From Hydractinia symbiolongicarpus (Eukaryota; Cnidaria; Hydrozoa; Anthoathecata; Hydractiniidae), in contig NC_079886.1 of assembly GCF_029227915.1 (NCBI RefSeq), positions 5,766,001 to 5,830,000 on the forward strand: a stretch of DNA of 64,000 nt, given 5' to 3'. This document shows, in pieces, positions 11,745 through 23,599 of this stretch. A program made the translations under genes and the position numbers. The notes under the pieces are model-generated. The model was not told the DNA's origin. It worked only from the letters and a program-made list of their open reading frames with translations, and did not search any database. Numbering within the stretch: the first letter of the stretch is position 1; each line of letters begins with the position of its first letter.

Positions 11745-12140
11745 AGGCAAACAATATCGCACATATATATAGGTATATTACCCTTTTTCGACAAAAACTT
11801 TATGGCAATTTTGGTTAAACAGAAACACAGGAAACAGCCTGTCGTTAACATTGCACTGAGCGCTTTGTACAGGTAAACCGTGTCGCCAATGCGTTTGGGC
11901 GTAATACCCTTTTGTAAAAAACTGTTGTAACTTTGATTTACATAACAAAACAGGATACACTCTCTTAACACTTGGCTAAAGCGCTTACTTAAACCGTGTT
12001 GCATATCCATATAGGCGTCATGCCATTTTCAAAAAAACCTAAAAGCAGCTGCAATTTAAACTAAACTACAGAAAACAATCTATTGCTAACGACGGGCTGA
12101 GCCCTTAGTACAGGTAAACGGTATTGTGCATGTGTAATGT
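11745..12140. repeat. Diverged ~120-bp tandem repeat, about three units
   Basis: The phrase GTACAGGTAAACCGTRTYG followed about 25 bp later by GGCGTAATACCCTTTT recurs near 11750, 11868, 11988 and 12108, a spacing of about 120 bp. Units differ by many substitutions, so the array is old. The minus-strand open frames inside it are by-products. Confidence 0.6.
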
Positions 12141-13979
12141 TGTTAGGGTTAGGGTTGAGGTCAGCGTTATATTTATAGATCGCTTAGATTTCAGTAGATT
12201 AAATAACCCATGGCACATGGCCATCTTTGTAGGTTGCGTAGGCTCTGTTGGATAAATAATCTATAGCATATGACATCATCATTGTAGGTCTGTAAGAATA
12301 TTTGTGATCAAATTCGTAGCGCAGTCTTTCCCATTTCACGGATATCAAGATACGCACACAGCCGGCGTAGCGTTACGTTGAACTTTAAAAGTCGTGACGT
12401 TTGCGTCAATCGGTTAAAAAATCGGTCGAAGAAGAAGAAAGAGGAGAAGAAGAAAAACACCGCTCGTTTTAATAAGATCTCAGATGTAATCCGAAATCTT
12501 AAAAAGAAAATTAGATTGCAGAGTTGTTAATCCAAAAGTTGTTATTAATTTTTGATCTGTAAAAGGCTAATGGATTTAAACTTTTAGCTTCTTTCCTGAA
12601 AAAAGATTTTTTAAGCTTGCCTTAATAACTATTTGATGTGTGAATAACTGGCAAAGTATGAACTCAAATCAAACTACTTCTTTAGAAAAACTAAAGAGAA
12701 AATTAAAATTTAATTGCAGATTATAAACAAAGTAGCCAAAACTTAAAATTTTTACTATTGGAAAATCTACTTATACAAGAAAAAAAAATTAAACAAAACA
12801 TCAGATGATACCATAAAAAACATAAATATCAACACTCCAACTTTTTCCAATAAAACAAAACACATAGCTATATATTATATTTTCCATAAATAATAAAAAT
12901 AATTATTAAAATTACTAATTGCCGTTCCCTTTAATGAAAGTACTGAATATTAATAATTTTACTAATGTGCTCAGAATGGAAGGGGTACATTTTTTTCCAC
13001 TCCCAGTACTCCATTCATAGTGGTATTTCCCTTAGACTGTGGTTACTTTAGACGAATTCAGCAATATTTTTAAACAGATTATAAAGTAGCCAAAAATATA
13101 TATAAAAAGTTAAATATTTCACAAATTTTTGTGGTTTTTTAAATCTCCGTCTTAGTGTCATACTAGGCTTCAAAAGTAATTATACGTTCTTTGGATTTGT
13201 ATTTTTTTATGTTAAATCATTTTTTTTTGTCGATATGATAATGCATATTGTTTTTTTTCCTTCTTCCATTGGGTGCCTTTTGTCCTCTGATGAGACTTCG
13301 TGGTCATTAAGCACACCCTGCGCATGCCCTGCGCATGTAATTATTGGTTGATTTGATTGCGAAGTACCCCTCGTCTTTTTTACACAAATTTTAACCAGGC
13401 TTGTTATAATTCTTATTTTTTCATTGTTCTAAACAAAATGCGTATTGTATTAATTCAAAATCTCAGCCTGATATTCTTATAAGGTACATTTATTATAAAG
13501 AAAAAGTATGTTGATAAATAAAATTACCTACTCTGCTACTGATCTGAATTGAATTGTGATACTATTATAATATGCACATGCACAATATAACCTGCTACAA
13601 TATAAAACTGTTGGTAAATTGAGCACGTTTTAGCAAAGCATACTTGCAAAAAGTGAAGAAATATACAGACCATGAAGTAAAATTGCGGACCAGATTCTTA
13701 AATTTAGTTGTGAAGGGAAAATTTAAGACCACATGGAAGGGAAGTGTTAAGTGCAGACGTCAAAATACAAAAGAGAAGTGTGAAAATGCAGAGGAGAACT
13801 GTTTGGATCATAGACGAGAAGTGCTTTTAAATTGGAAGAAAAGTGAGCCATAGAGGCAATCGTCGCCTTCTCATAAATGATTATGAACGCTAGCCAGATT
13901 ATTTACGGCAGCTTGCCCCGTTTAAGAACAGGGTAGAAAATACATAATCGGGCTACATAATCAGCCGGCTTATGTACAA
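12141..13979. other. Intergenic AT-rich DNA
   Basis: A short TTAGGGTTAGGG near 12148 is too small to be telomeric. The small open frame at 13644-13853 is lysine-rich and has no recognisable domain. Nothing else is supported. Confidence 0.4.
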
Positions 13980-14080
13980 CACTCACATCACCCTCGTCCC
14001 CAGGATTTTTTGACTTGTTGATATCGTCTTCTCTCATATCAAAAGGACAAAAAACCCTTGGGATGAGGGTGCACTTATAT
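13980..14080. mobile_element. 83-bp foldback MITE, sibling of the one at 1405
   Basis: The element (13989-14071) has inverted ends CACCCTCGTCCCCAGGATTTTTT and the complement of CACCCTCATCCCAAGGGTTTTTT. The flanks CACTCACAT and CACTTATAT form a 9-bp target duplication with two later changes. The ends share CCTCGTCCCCAGG with the 75-bp element. Confidence 0.7.
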
Positions 14081-15957
14081 TATTTCTCACTTAAAGCGAA
14101 AACTTCCAAGAACAGTCTGTGTGTGGTTGGGAAAATCAAAATAAATTTTAAATCGCTATATTAATCTACTTTTTTTACCACTGATTAGTTCTAAGGTTTG
14201 AACATTTTGTAATTATTAATACACCAGGTTCGGTGTATTGAACAATTGTGCACCATACGCCTCTTTTGAAACAGTATCATTGTGTATGATGATGTCTGAA
14301 CTTGTGCTTTCTTAGTAGTCTGTCATAGCATTTCACCTCAGTTGGTGTTTTAACAATTCTGATGCCTCTTTTCGACTCAGTGTCTGAAAATTTTATTTAT
14401 TTATTTGATTATTTTGACACATTTTAATATATATATAGTCACACATTCACACTTACGATCAACTATGCCATTCTCCTTCACAGTGACTTATCCTGATACG
14501 TGCCTACTTGCTTACTCATCACTCGTCTTTATCCAAGAGTGCTACACTTACTAACTATGCCTCTTCGAAACCAAAATTTTTATAGTATTTTTAGCTTTTA
14601 CTTTCATTTATTTTTGTACAGGTCCTGCATTGATACCAGATATGTATATATTCTGACGTAGTCAACCTGTGTAAATATGAATAATAATTTATAAATTATC
14701 ATGTTCAACATCGATAAATGAAAGAGAAAAACAAAGATTTAAGCTTCAAAGTCAAAACCAATTTTACAAACGAAATTCACAGCTATAAAATTAAGTAAAA
14801 CATAAAATAAAATTCCTCAGGTGCATAAAGCGCGAAATCCATCATCATTCATCAATGTTCGAAGTAAATGCCAATCACCAGCCTTTCTGGGCCAGCTACT
14901 ATATCAATCAGGGCAAAAGAATCATAACCGGGCCATGCGTACATAATCCGGCCGTCCTGTTTATAAACAGGCCGTTCTCGCAATCGGGGCAGAACAGGTC
15001 GTTCCCGTACGGAACAATCGGGCCGGGAGGGCCGTTTTGTGGCCAAAACCAACTTCTGATATCAGACAGAAGCATCAGAATTTGTTTTTGTACATCATGA
15101 ACGTAATCGGACGACGCGTGTTTAAAGGGATATAGCTAGCTAGCATGTTTTATAAATATTTGCATATAAAAACTTCATATAGCACAAAATGTCTTGCCTT
15201 TTATTCTGTTTACACTTAATTTGATTATGCAGTAGAATAGGTGAGTATTATTATAGCCACCTGGTGTGCAAGCCAGCTGACCAATTCAAATTCAAATTTG
15301 CTATTAGTTTTCAATTTTCAGTTAATTTGATATCTTTGAAGAAAGGTTACTTAGCTAACTAGGCTATTGCTTTGCTTACTTTTTCTGTGAACATACTCTT
15401 TTGGAACCCTTTTGCTCAAAAAAAGGCTAGGTAGCTATAGCTAGCTAAATATATTTCTTAGTTGTGGTGCAATATGTTCAAGAATTAACAGAGCGTAGCG
15501 TGAGGTAGTTGTTTTGATTTTGCGTCTAAAATAATAGGCATGTGCGCGCATGCACACAGTCAAGAAATATAAAGAACAGACCACAATGATTGAACAAATC
15601 AAGTTAGAAAACAACTTACTTCAAATGATAGTAAGGAAAAACTAATTCCAGCTCCTTTTAGATCGTTTTTTCCTTAAAATCAATAAATTAAAGGAAATAG
15701 TCAATTTTTTTATGTGGTCCTTCTTTTATTGCCGTAACAATGCATGCGCAACTTATCATTCACAACTAATCTATATATAGTATTTTTAAATAAAACTCAT
15801 TCGTCTGGATCATCTTTTTGTGATATGATAAATTTTAAATCCATTAGGTACCCTGGATTGATCTCCAAATCTTAAATACTTTTAAGATTCTCAATTCAAG
15901 TACGTTGGTCCCAATGATAAAGATATTTTTTGTACTGTATTTTAGTATGTATGCATA
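14081..15957. other. Intergenic DNA, CG-rich patch at 14920-15045
   Basis: Repeated TAATCGGGC/AATCCGGCC phrases at 14920-15045 are echoed at 13900-13970 and look like degenerate repeat copies. They open a spurious frame on each strand. The rest is AT-rich with no gene signal. Confidence 0.4.
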
Positions 15958-16757
15958 TCTATAATAATACGCTGAGTGTGTCTATCTGTGACAGTCAAAG
16001 TGGATATGTTCATTTTCCTTTGATATCGCCAAAAAAGTTATGTCTCAAATGTTAAATTTTCTGACGTAACGGCGCAACGTCGATAACACTACTTTTAAAT
16101 TAATGAAGCCATTACAATGCACCTAAAACTTTGAGGCCAAATAACTTGGAAACGAAGTGGTGACGTCAATGATTTTTCACCGCGTGGGTAACTAGCGACC
16201 ACCTAGGACCAATTTGGGTTATATTCCCAAACCTGGGTCCCCAAATCTGTTTTGGAATGGACGGGTTAATGATCTCATTCAAAAACCTTTAAACCTTAAT
16301 ATCTCTGCAACCGTTTGTCAAAAGTACATAATCCTATACATTTTCTTGATCAGCGTTTTTAGAGATATATTAATCTAAATGTACCATTTCTTTCAAGTCA
16401 AACATTCTTAAAGATAATAATAGAAAAAACTACATGGTTATGTTTAGTTTTCAGGTCTATACGTTGAAGGCAACGGTATATAAATTTTTAAAAATTTTTT
16501 TTACAGTTTTGACGGGTCATTGCTGATGTCAGCAAAATTTTTAAGCCCTTATTTCTCCTTAACCGCTCATCAAAAGCGCATGATCATATACATTTTCTTG
16601 ATCAGCATTTTAAGCTCTACCAATAGAGGCAACGTGAAAATAAGGTTCTAAATTATTTTTTTTATGGATGGGTTGCTGACGTCATAAAAATTTAAATGAC
16701 ACTTCTTTTTCGATTTTAATCTGCACTGTGGATTTTTCCACAGGCTTTATTGACTAG
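15958..16757 (+). mobile_element. Non-autonomous Helitron, apparently full length
   Basis: The 5' end begins TCTATAATAATACGC right after an A (15957). The 3' end is CTAG (16754-16757) followed by T. A 7-bp hairpin CTGTGGA-tttt-TCCACAG (16726-16743) sits 10 bp before CTAG. These are the textbook Helitron features: 5' TC, 3' hairpin plus CTRR, insertion between A and T, no target duplication and no terminal inverted repeat. There is no Rep/helicase coding, so it would depend on a helper. A related 3' portion in inverse orientation is at 32372-32880. Confidence 0.8.
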
Positions 16758-18189
16758 TATATAGTTTCTTTGTTGTAAATTTTTCCAATGTCTTTTATTC
16801 TGACCCAACTTAGAACATGGCTCGTCTAAAGACGGGGCGGACTATATTTTGACACGGTTACCCATCTTTCAACACAGTGGCTCTTCTTTTGACATGCTGC
16901 CCTGTGAACTGACGATGCAGGTCCAGCTTGCAACATGGCGTTAAAGGATGTTTGCATACATCAAGACCTTGAATTCAACTTAAACTAACTTCAATAAAGT
17001 GAAAAAACAACTTTTTATAGCGTATATTGTTGTATATAGCTGGCTTAGATTAAATCGAATTATGCATTTCATGTTTGTTGTGTGTAGCAAAAACAACACT
17101 ACTTGGAAATTCTTGGTGCAAGACTAGATCTTTAGTTTTCATCCTTGACAAGATTGAATAACGAATGCATTTTTCAAAGTAGGTAAAGACTTGCTTGTTG
17201 CATCATTGGAAATGTTTTTAACCAGATGGTTGTGTGCATAATGACTATCTAAATAATTATGACTCAGATACCAAGATATAACATTCAGCTTGGTGTAGTG
17301 TAATGTTATATGTATTATAGCTAGCTAGCAGAATTTATGACAAGGTATTTGTATTGCTCATTACTTTAGCAATATAGTATATTTGTAATAGATTTTATTT
17401 AGAGAATTCAAGATTTATTCTCATCCATGCATTTTTTGTCATCTTTAGTCCTCTCCTATAGAGACTGCATTTGTCCACAGTTGAGTCTGGCCTGTCTTAA
17501 ATTTTTTATCATGTTATAGCTGTCTCTAATAAGTGTCAAGTGTCAATAGTTGCGCCTGTCCCATCTTATGACACATTTTCTAAAATTGCAAAAGTCCTTT
17601 GTAAACAATCAAGTTTGTCCCATTTGATGACCTGTTCTTTAGAACTGAAAGATTTCTTTATCAATAGTTTGGCCTTTACCAATTTAAGACCAATTTGCAT
17701 AAATTTGTCCAAAGTTGGGCTGGGCTCATTAATAGATGGGTCATCCCAATTCCGAACGCTTCTTTTGACAGGTCAGTCCTGTGTCCAAAGTTGATAAATA
17801 AAATGTATGATAGAACACTTTTGTGGTCATTGTTTGCATTTTGAAAACTTGTTTTGTGCCTTTAATAAATAGTTAAGTCTTTTTAATTTAATTTATTTAA
17901 TGTCTGCAAAAAATTACAAACATAAATTTATTCACCTGCATTACTTTTTTAAATTCGTGTTTCAGGTGAGCAATTGTATATTTATTTTTGTGATTACATG
18001 CTCTGATACACAAACAACAAGTAAAGTTAAAAAAAAGTTGAGCAAATTTTTGCAAGTTAAAAAAACACATCAACATTCACCTAGACATGCAAATGTGAAT
18101 TAGAAAGGCTACAGTTCTAAGTAACAAAGAGTAATTTAAATGATTTTATACTATAAACATGAAATAGAGAAATAAAGTTAATCAGTGAA
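16758..18189. other. Upstream region of PTPMT1, no gene recognised
   Basis: Two patches (16800-16940 and 17455-17790) hold loosely repeated phrases such as TTTGACA, CCCATYTTATGAC and AAAGTTG. They look like a degenerate minisatellite and give an 84-codon spurious frame. No coding exon is supported. Confidence 0.4.
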
Positions 18190-18753
18190 ATGGCTACCTC
18201 TTGGCTATCTCCCTTTTGTTCACATCCTATTGGGGCACGGATTTTGTACTATCCAACATTACTGTTTGGAATAATGAAAACTAGTGGTGAGAGACGATGG
18301 TATGATAGAATAAATGATAAAGTCATCTTGGGTGCTCTACCCTTACATTCCACTGTAAAGAAACTAGTAGATACTGAAAATGTTACAAGGGTTGTCACAC
18401 TAAATGAAAGTTATGAAACAAGATGCATATGCCCAACAGAAAATGAATGGAACTTAATGGGTGTTCAACAGATTTGTATTCCAACAGTTGACTACAATAA
18501 TGCACCAACAATGCAACAAATTAAAACTAGTATAGAATTCATCAAAGAAGTTGAGAATGGCAAATCAGTATATGTACATTGTAAGGCTGGAAGAAGCAGA
18601 AGCGCCACTGTGGTGCTGTGTTATTTGATCTCCCAGTATGACATAAATCCAACGACAGCTTTTGATTTTGTTAAAAGTAAAAGACCACACATAGTGCTTG
18701 GACAGGCACAAACAAATCAAGTAGATAATTTTTTTAATAACTACAGAATGTAG
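18190..18753 (+). CDS. PTPMT1: PTPMT1-like mitochondrial dual-specificity phosphatase
   Basis: A 187-residue protein encoded in one exon. PTPMT1 dephosphorylates phosphatidylglycerophosphate at the inner mitochondrial membrane in cardiolipin synthesis. The family's conserved WY.RI...VILGALPL segment (residues 37-52), the NESYETR loop (72-78), a TVD aspartate (Asp101) and the P-loop HCKAGRSRSAT (130-140, catalytic Cys131) are all present and in order. Length is close to the human enzyme. The N-terminal ~30 residues are hydrophobic with few charges, compatible with membrane or mitochondrial targeting. The ATG at 18190 is chosen because homology begins soon after it. Animal PTPMT1 genes are usually split by introns; here none is present. 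The two GGACT-like genes follow on the same strand. Confidence 0.93.
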   Translation: MATSWLSPFCSHPIGARILYYPTLLFGIMKTSGERRWYDRINDKVILGALPLHSTVKKLVDTENVTRVVTLNESYETRCICPTENEWNLMGVQQICIPTVDYNNAPTMQQIKTSIEFIKEVENGKSVYVHCKAGRSRSATVVLCYLISQYDINPTTAFDFVKSKRPHIVLGQAQTNQVDNFFNNYRM

Positions 18754-19553
18754 TAAATAATACATTTTTATTGGAATACCGATGGATGTTTTACACAAGT
18801 TTATACTTATCAGGATGTAATCCAGCGTCCTCAGTAGCTAAAATTTATCTTGAATTTCCCAATTCATGACTCAAATCACCATAATAGACATTAAGGATTA
18901 GAAGTCTTTTATGGTACAACCTTTTTAAGATCCTTAATGGAATTTTTAGTTTAGATCTTTAACTGTCTCTGTTTTAAATTTATGGATTACACCCTGCCTT
19001 GAATTATGTCAATTTGCTTTTTCCTCTATCAAAACACTGTTTAATACATGTAAAATATTTTAAATTCGGAGCAGACGTAGAAGTTATGCGCATGTTTTTA
19101 TTCTTTTTTAAGAGGACCTTGTGGTAAAAATTTGTGTGAATAATCTGTTATTGATTAGATTCATCATGCTTTGTTGTAACGATAAATCCCAATTAGATCA
19201 GAAAGATTGTATCTTAATAGTATATACATCTGAGAAATATAAAATATTAAGGATCTTGTGATACTTGTGTGTTCCTTTGGAGTGTTTTTTTAATGATTTT
19301 TGAAAACTCCTTGCCAACATTTGTTTTTATGTTTATGCTATAGGGTGGATTGAACCAGATGACTTTCCAATTCTTTTCTGAAGTTGCTATAATTTGTAGT
19401 TATTAACTTGTGTTTACCATACATATAATCGCTCTGAATATTTCATTGAGCACTCTTTATTTTTATTTTTAACTGAACATAACATGTATATATTCTTATA
19501 TACTTAGCCTGTTGATGCTATTTAAGATCAATAATTTTTTTAACTTTCTTTAG
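18754..19553. other. Non-coding between PTPMT1 and GGACT-like 1
   Basis: AT-rich, no open frame of note. It ends in a pyrimidine tract and TTTAG acceptor (19552-19553) one base before the next start codon. Confidence 0.45.
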
Positions 19554-19554
19554 C

Positions 19555-21210
19555 ATGACTACAAAAGTGTTTGTTTATGGCACATTAAAGAAAGGTTTTC
19601 CGAACCATTTTTTTCTCAATGCAAAAGAACATGGAACAGCGAAATATATTTGCAAAGCAGTAACGAAAAATAAATATCCACTTGTTATAGATGCTGATCA
19701 AGGAAATCTACCATTTTTATTACACCTTTCTGGAAATGGCTATGTAGGTTTGTATATTATATTTTTAACTGATTGCGTAAAATCTACATACAGACTTAAA
19801 AATAAGTCGCACTAAATTTAAGATTTTGGAACATTAAATTGGAGAAACAAAAAGAAATGTTGATAATTTTTCTGAGATTTATTGCCTTTGGTCAGCATAC
19901 TTTTGAGTTTGGGTAATATTTCTTGGATATTATAGATAGACAAAACATTTATTTTTATATTATAATCAGGAAAACAATGGTAAACAAATTTTTCAAGGTT
20001 CTTTTGGAATTGTTTAGGCCTTTAGAAAGTTCGCATTCCATATATCATATTTAATTCATATATATATATATAATTTTAATACTTTTCCTTTATCAACAGA
20101 TTATGATTCTTTCTATTAGGAATGATAAGTAAAGGCAAAATAAAATTTAATTTAAAATTGAAGGAAAAATTTAGGATTAAGTAAAGTAGGATTAGGTAAA
20201 TTCACTGATGTAAGCATTTTATACCGTATTTAACATGCCAATGCCAGTTGAAATTGCATTGACCAGTACACCAATTCTTTTAACATGATTAACCCAAAGT
20301 TTTTACTAACAGAAGCTATTAAAATCACGAGGTTGTAAAATGTTAGCGCTTATAAAAAGCTAAAAAAGATTGTTTTAAAGAAATTAAAAGAACTTTTTAA
20401 GCTCTGTCCTGTAAAATTGAATTGTTTTTTTTTATGGGATATAATCTTGGCAACATACTGAATGAGTTTTGCATAAAAATTAACTTGTTTATATATTCTT
20501 AATTACACCCTTTATATTTAAATTCGGCAACAAGAAACACTTAAAACACCAGTGTTTTAAGAATTTATATTTTTGAGGGGGAGGTGCGGTTCAGGAGAAT
20601 GGTTCTCTTGTGGTGGGGCCTTCATTTCCAGTGCAGAAGATTGTGGGTTATTTTGTTTAAAGCTGACCTCTTACTTTAAAATCTTGCAATATGTAAAAAG
20701 TTAAAGTTACCTTTTTTACTTCAAAACCATCTTTTATGCATGTATTATTGATTTCCCTAAAAAAATTTGATAATACATTCATCGAGAAGAACCTTTCTTT
20801 TTCAAAAATATTTGTGCGTCTTAAAACTTTTTCTACATCACAGTATTTGAAAAATTTAGTCTAATTTCACTTTGGATAATTTTCAAACTAGCTTTGTTCT
20901 GGACCATGCATTATAAAATAAATGCATACATTACTATGAAAGGGATAGTAAGTGTGTATATGTTTTCATTCTTCAGAATGTTGCTGGTGAAGTATACGAG
21001 GTTGATGAGAAAATGTTAAAAAATCTGGATGAGTTTGAAGTAGTTGGTGTCCTGTATGATTCTTTAAAATTAATTGCAGTCACCGAGTCAAATAACGAAC
21101 ATGAATGTTTAGCATATTTCATGCATGGCATAAAAGATAATTTATTAAGGACTGAGTATTTTCAAACTTATTCCTCCTCATTAGCAACAACTTATGTTAT
21201 TCATTATTGA
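19555..21210 (+). CDS. Gamma-glutamylaminecyclotransferase-like protein 1
   Basis: Two coding exons, 19555-19743 and 20977-21210, joined in phase 0 (GT at 19744, AG at 20975-20976), give 140 residues. GGACT-family enzymes release 5-oxoproline from gamma-glutamyl-lysine left after transglutaminase cross-links are digested. The family's VFVYGTLKKG loop (residues 5-14, binding the substrate carboxyl) and PLVI and LPFLLHLSGNG segments are visible. Exon 2 holds GEVYEVDE and then DEFE, whose glutamate (residue 84) aligns with the catalytic Glu82 of human GGACT. The C-terminus is shorter than in the neighbouring paralogue. The reading-through frame past 19743 is intronic. An acceptor lies one base before the ATG. 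Confidence 0.88.
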
Positions 21211-22949
21211 TGCTGTAGTGGATGTATTACGCTGATCTGTTTACTTTCATGCAAGGTGGATAAATTTTTAGCCAAAGAGACATTGTTTTAATGTAAAAAC
21301 CATACTTTAATAAAAAAGTTTTTTAAGTCATTAAATTTTTCTAAAGCAAAGTTCGATCTCCCATATCATGACCAAAAATGTTTGACGATGACATTATCAA
21401 ATAAGCTTTTTTACTTGAATAAATTTTTAACCTTTTGAGTATTATATTTTTATCATCATTATGATAATTATGTAAAAAAAACCTGGATTGTGGGTAAATT
21501 GTTGATGATGTCATCAAAAATATCACAAATATTTTTTCATCTTTCATGAGTGGTATAATTAGGTCATTTAAAGAATATATTATTATGCAATATTTTTAGT
21601 GGTTTTGATAATATATATACCAGAAGGAGTTTACAAATTTTTATCAATGTTTTTTATATATTTTATAATTTTATAATATAAATTGTGTTAAAATAATTTT
21701 TGGATTGGTGAAAAAATTCTTAGTTTTTTATTTTTATATACACATCTCCAAATGAATGGAAAGAAGGCCATTTTTAGTTCTTTTACGCTCTTATAATTCT
21801 TGCTACATAACTCAACTGTTGTGTCTGGCGCTCTGATGTCATATTCTATTTTTGTATAGTTATGGCATGTTTACTAGCTGGAATTCTTTTTGTGGATTTT
21901 TCTATAGGTATAAATTTTTGATGTTGTTGTAACATATTTTAGCTATAAATGTTTCATTCAACCAGATAGAAGGTTAAAGACTTTTATCTGCTTTTAATAA
22001 TGTACCTGTCAACTTTGTAAATTGCAAATTTTTCATAACTTTTTTAATCTACATTGTTTTTCTTATGGACAACGATCACGTATGGTTGGATGACAACTTT
22101 TTTGTTTTATTTTATACGTCTGGAATTTAATGGATGTAGTACTTGCATTTACTTGACAGCTTTAGTTGTCCATGTAATTGATCATTTCCATTGCTGCTTA
22201 AGAATATTTTTTTTATCCTCGAGATTCTAAAGCTAGACAGTATTTATTTACTTTTTCTAAACACATAAGCAACTAACAGCCATGTGTTCAAACTTGGTGC
22301 AAGTATGGAAAACGTACAATTTTTTTTTTTTTTTTTGGTGAAATAGATATTCCATTTTTCTTACTATTGTAGATTCAAAATAATTATTAAAATATACTGT
22401 TATTTTCACTGGTTTCATTTCAAAAATAGGTAGGTTCACTGTATTCGTCTTTTTTTTGCTGTATGTTGTTTCATTGTTGCAGATAACCTAAAGCTAGGTA
22501 CTGAGGAGCCTAACTTTGACTTTACTCGATTACCAGACAATGTGTTAACTTTTCACTTTAAATCTTTATAGTCCTCAAATAGAGCACTGAACATGTGCTT
22601 TGAAGCATATCAAGTGGTTTATAGTAAGTCCGTAAAGACTTAAAACTATGTGTCGTGAAGTGTAGACTTAAACTTTGGGTTTTAACAGTAAACCTTAAAA
22701 TACTGAGACATACAGATACAGCCCTGCTCGAAGGTTTGAGGTAATTGAGGCTAATAGTACGCCAGAAAATGAAATGTTCCTGATGGAATACAGGTAATAT
22801 TTTATATTGGGAAATTATGTTCAGTAAGTATGACCGTGGTTTGTCGGACCTTTAGTATGTGCAACCATTCATAACACATTAATTGCAAAGAAAAAGTAAT
22901 GTTGTTCTTACCCAACAACGATAGCAAGTTCTTGTTTTTCATTTTAGAT
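21211..22949. other. Intergenic between GGACT-like paralogues, possible relic exon
   Basis: A polyadenylation hexamer AATAAA lies near 21307. At about 22707-22795 a 28-codon open stretch ending at a GTAATA donor reads RRFEVIEANS..ENEMFLMEY. It can be aligned loosely with the middle of GGACT-like exon 2 and may be a remnant of a third paralogue; this is a weak inference. A poly-T run lies at 22319-22336. Confidence 0.35.
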
Positions 22950-23599
22950 ATGGTGCGAATTTTTGTGTATGGAACTTTAAAACAGGGATTTCCGAATTTT
23001 CACTTCATGCATAATCCCAAAAATGGTGTAGCTAAATTTGTTTGCAATGCAGTAACGGTGAAGAAGTTTCCTTTGGTGGTTGCAAGTACAGCAAAAATAC
23101 CATTCATTTTAAACCAAGAAGGTATTGGAGAGGTTGGTATGACAGTTAAACTCTTGGTTCTCTATTTGACAGTGTCACCGTGCATCCTCTGAAACATCTC
23201 ATGTCTTCTACAATTTAACAATCCTCTTTAATTTTTCGCAGATAAAAAATGGCCTGTTTATATATGTCACGGAAAAAAGCGCACAATTTTTAAAGTAACT
23301 ATTATTCTCCGTAGCGTGTTTGTGGTGAAATTTTTGAGGTGGACGAGCAGATGCAGAATTGTCTCGATAATGTCGAACGTGTTGGTACCTTCTACGATGT
23401 CAAAAGGCTTGAAGTTATTTCTGAATTCGATCAGCTTGAAGTTTGTCCTACGTATGTGTTAAATGAATTTCACGATCATCTGCTCAAACTTCCAATGCTG
23501 CGAAGCTATTCAGGTCGTTGGGTAGAAATGTTTGTACCTCGAAATGAAAGACTTCACATCACCTTGGAGGATTTGATCAAGGAAGTTAAAAAAGTTTAA
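22950..23599 (+). CDS. Gamma-glutamylaminecyclotransferase-like protein 2
   Basis: Exons 22950-23132 and 23315-23599 join in phase 0 at the same codon position as in the upstream paralogue (GIGE / RVCGEIFEVDE against GNGY / NVAGEVYEVDE) and give 155 residues. The IFVYGTLKQG loop (residues 4-13) and the glutamate of LDNVE (residue 82, aligning with the catalytic Glu82 of human GGACT) are kept. The donor GTTGGT is weak. An AG acceptor ends two bases before this ATG, so the in-frame ATG at 22899 is judged intronic. AATAAA motifs follow the stop near 23602 and 23630. Conserved intron position and head-to-tail layout indicate tandem duplication. Confidence 0.9.

Noticed and set aside
12147-12160. 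Interstitial telomere repeat
   Set aside because: Only two TTAGGG units, expected by chance.
13644-13853. 69-codon lysine-rich frame
   Set aside because: Low-complexity basic composition and no homologue recognised; kept only as a note.
14852-15100. Frames on both strands over a CG-rich patch
   Set aside because: Both derive from repeated AATCGGGCC phrases.
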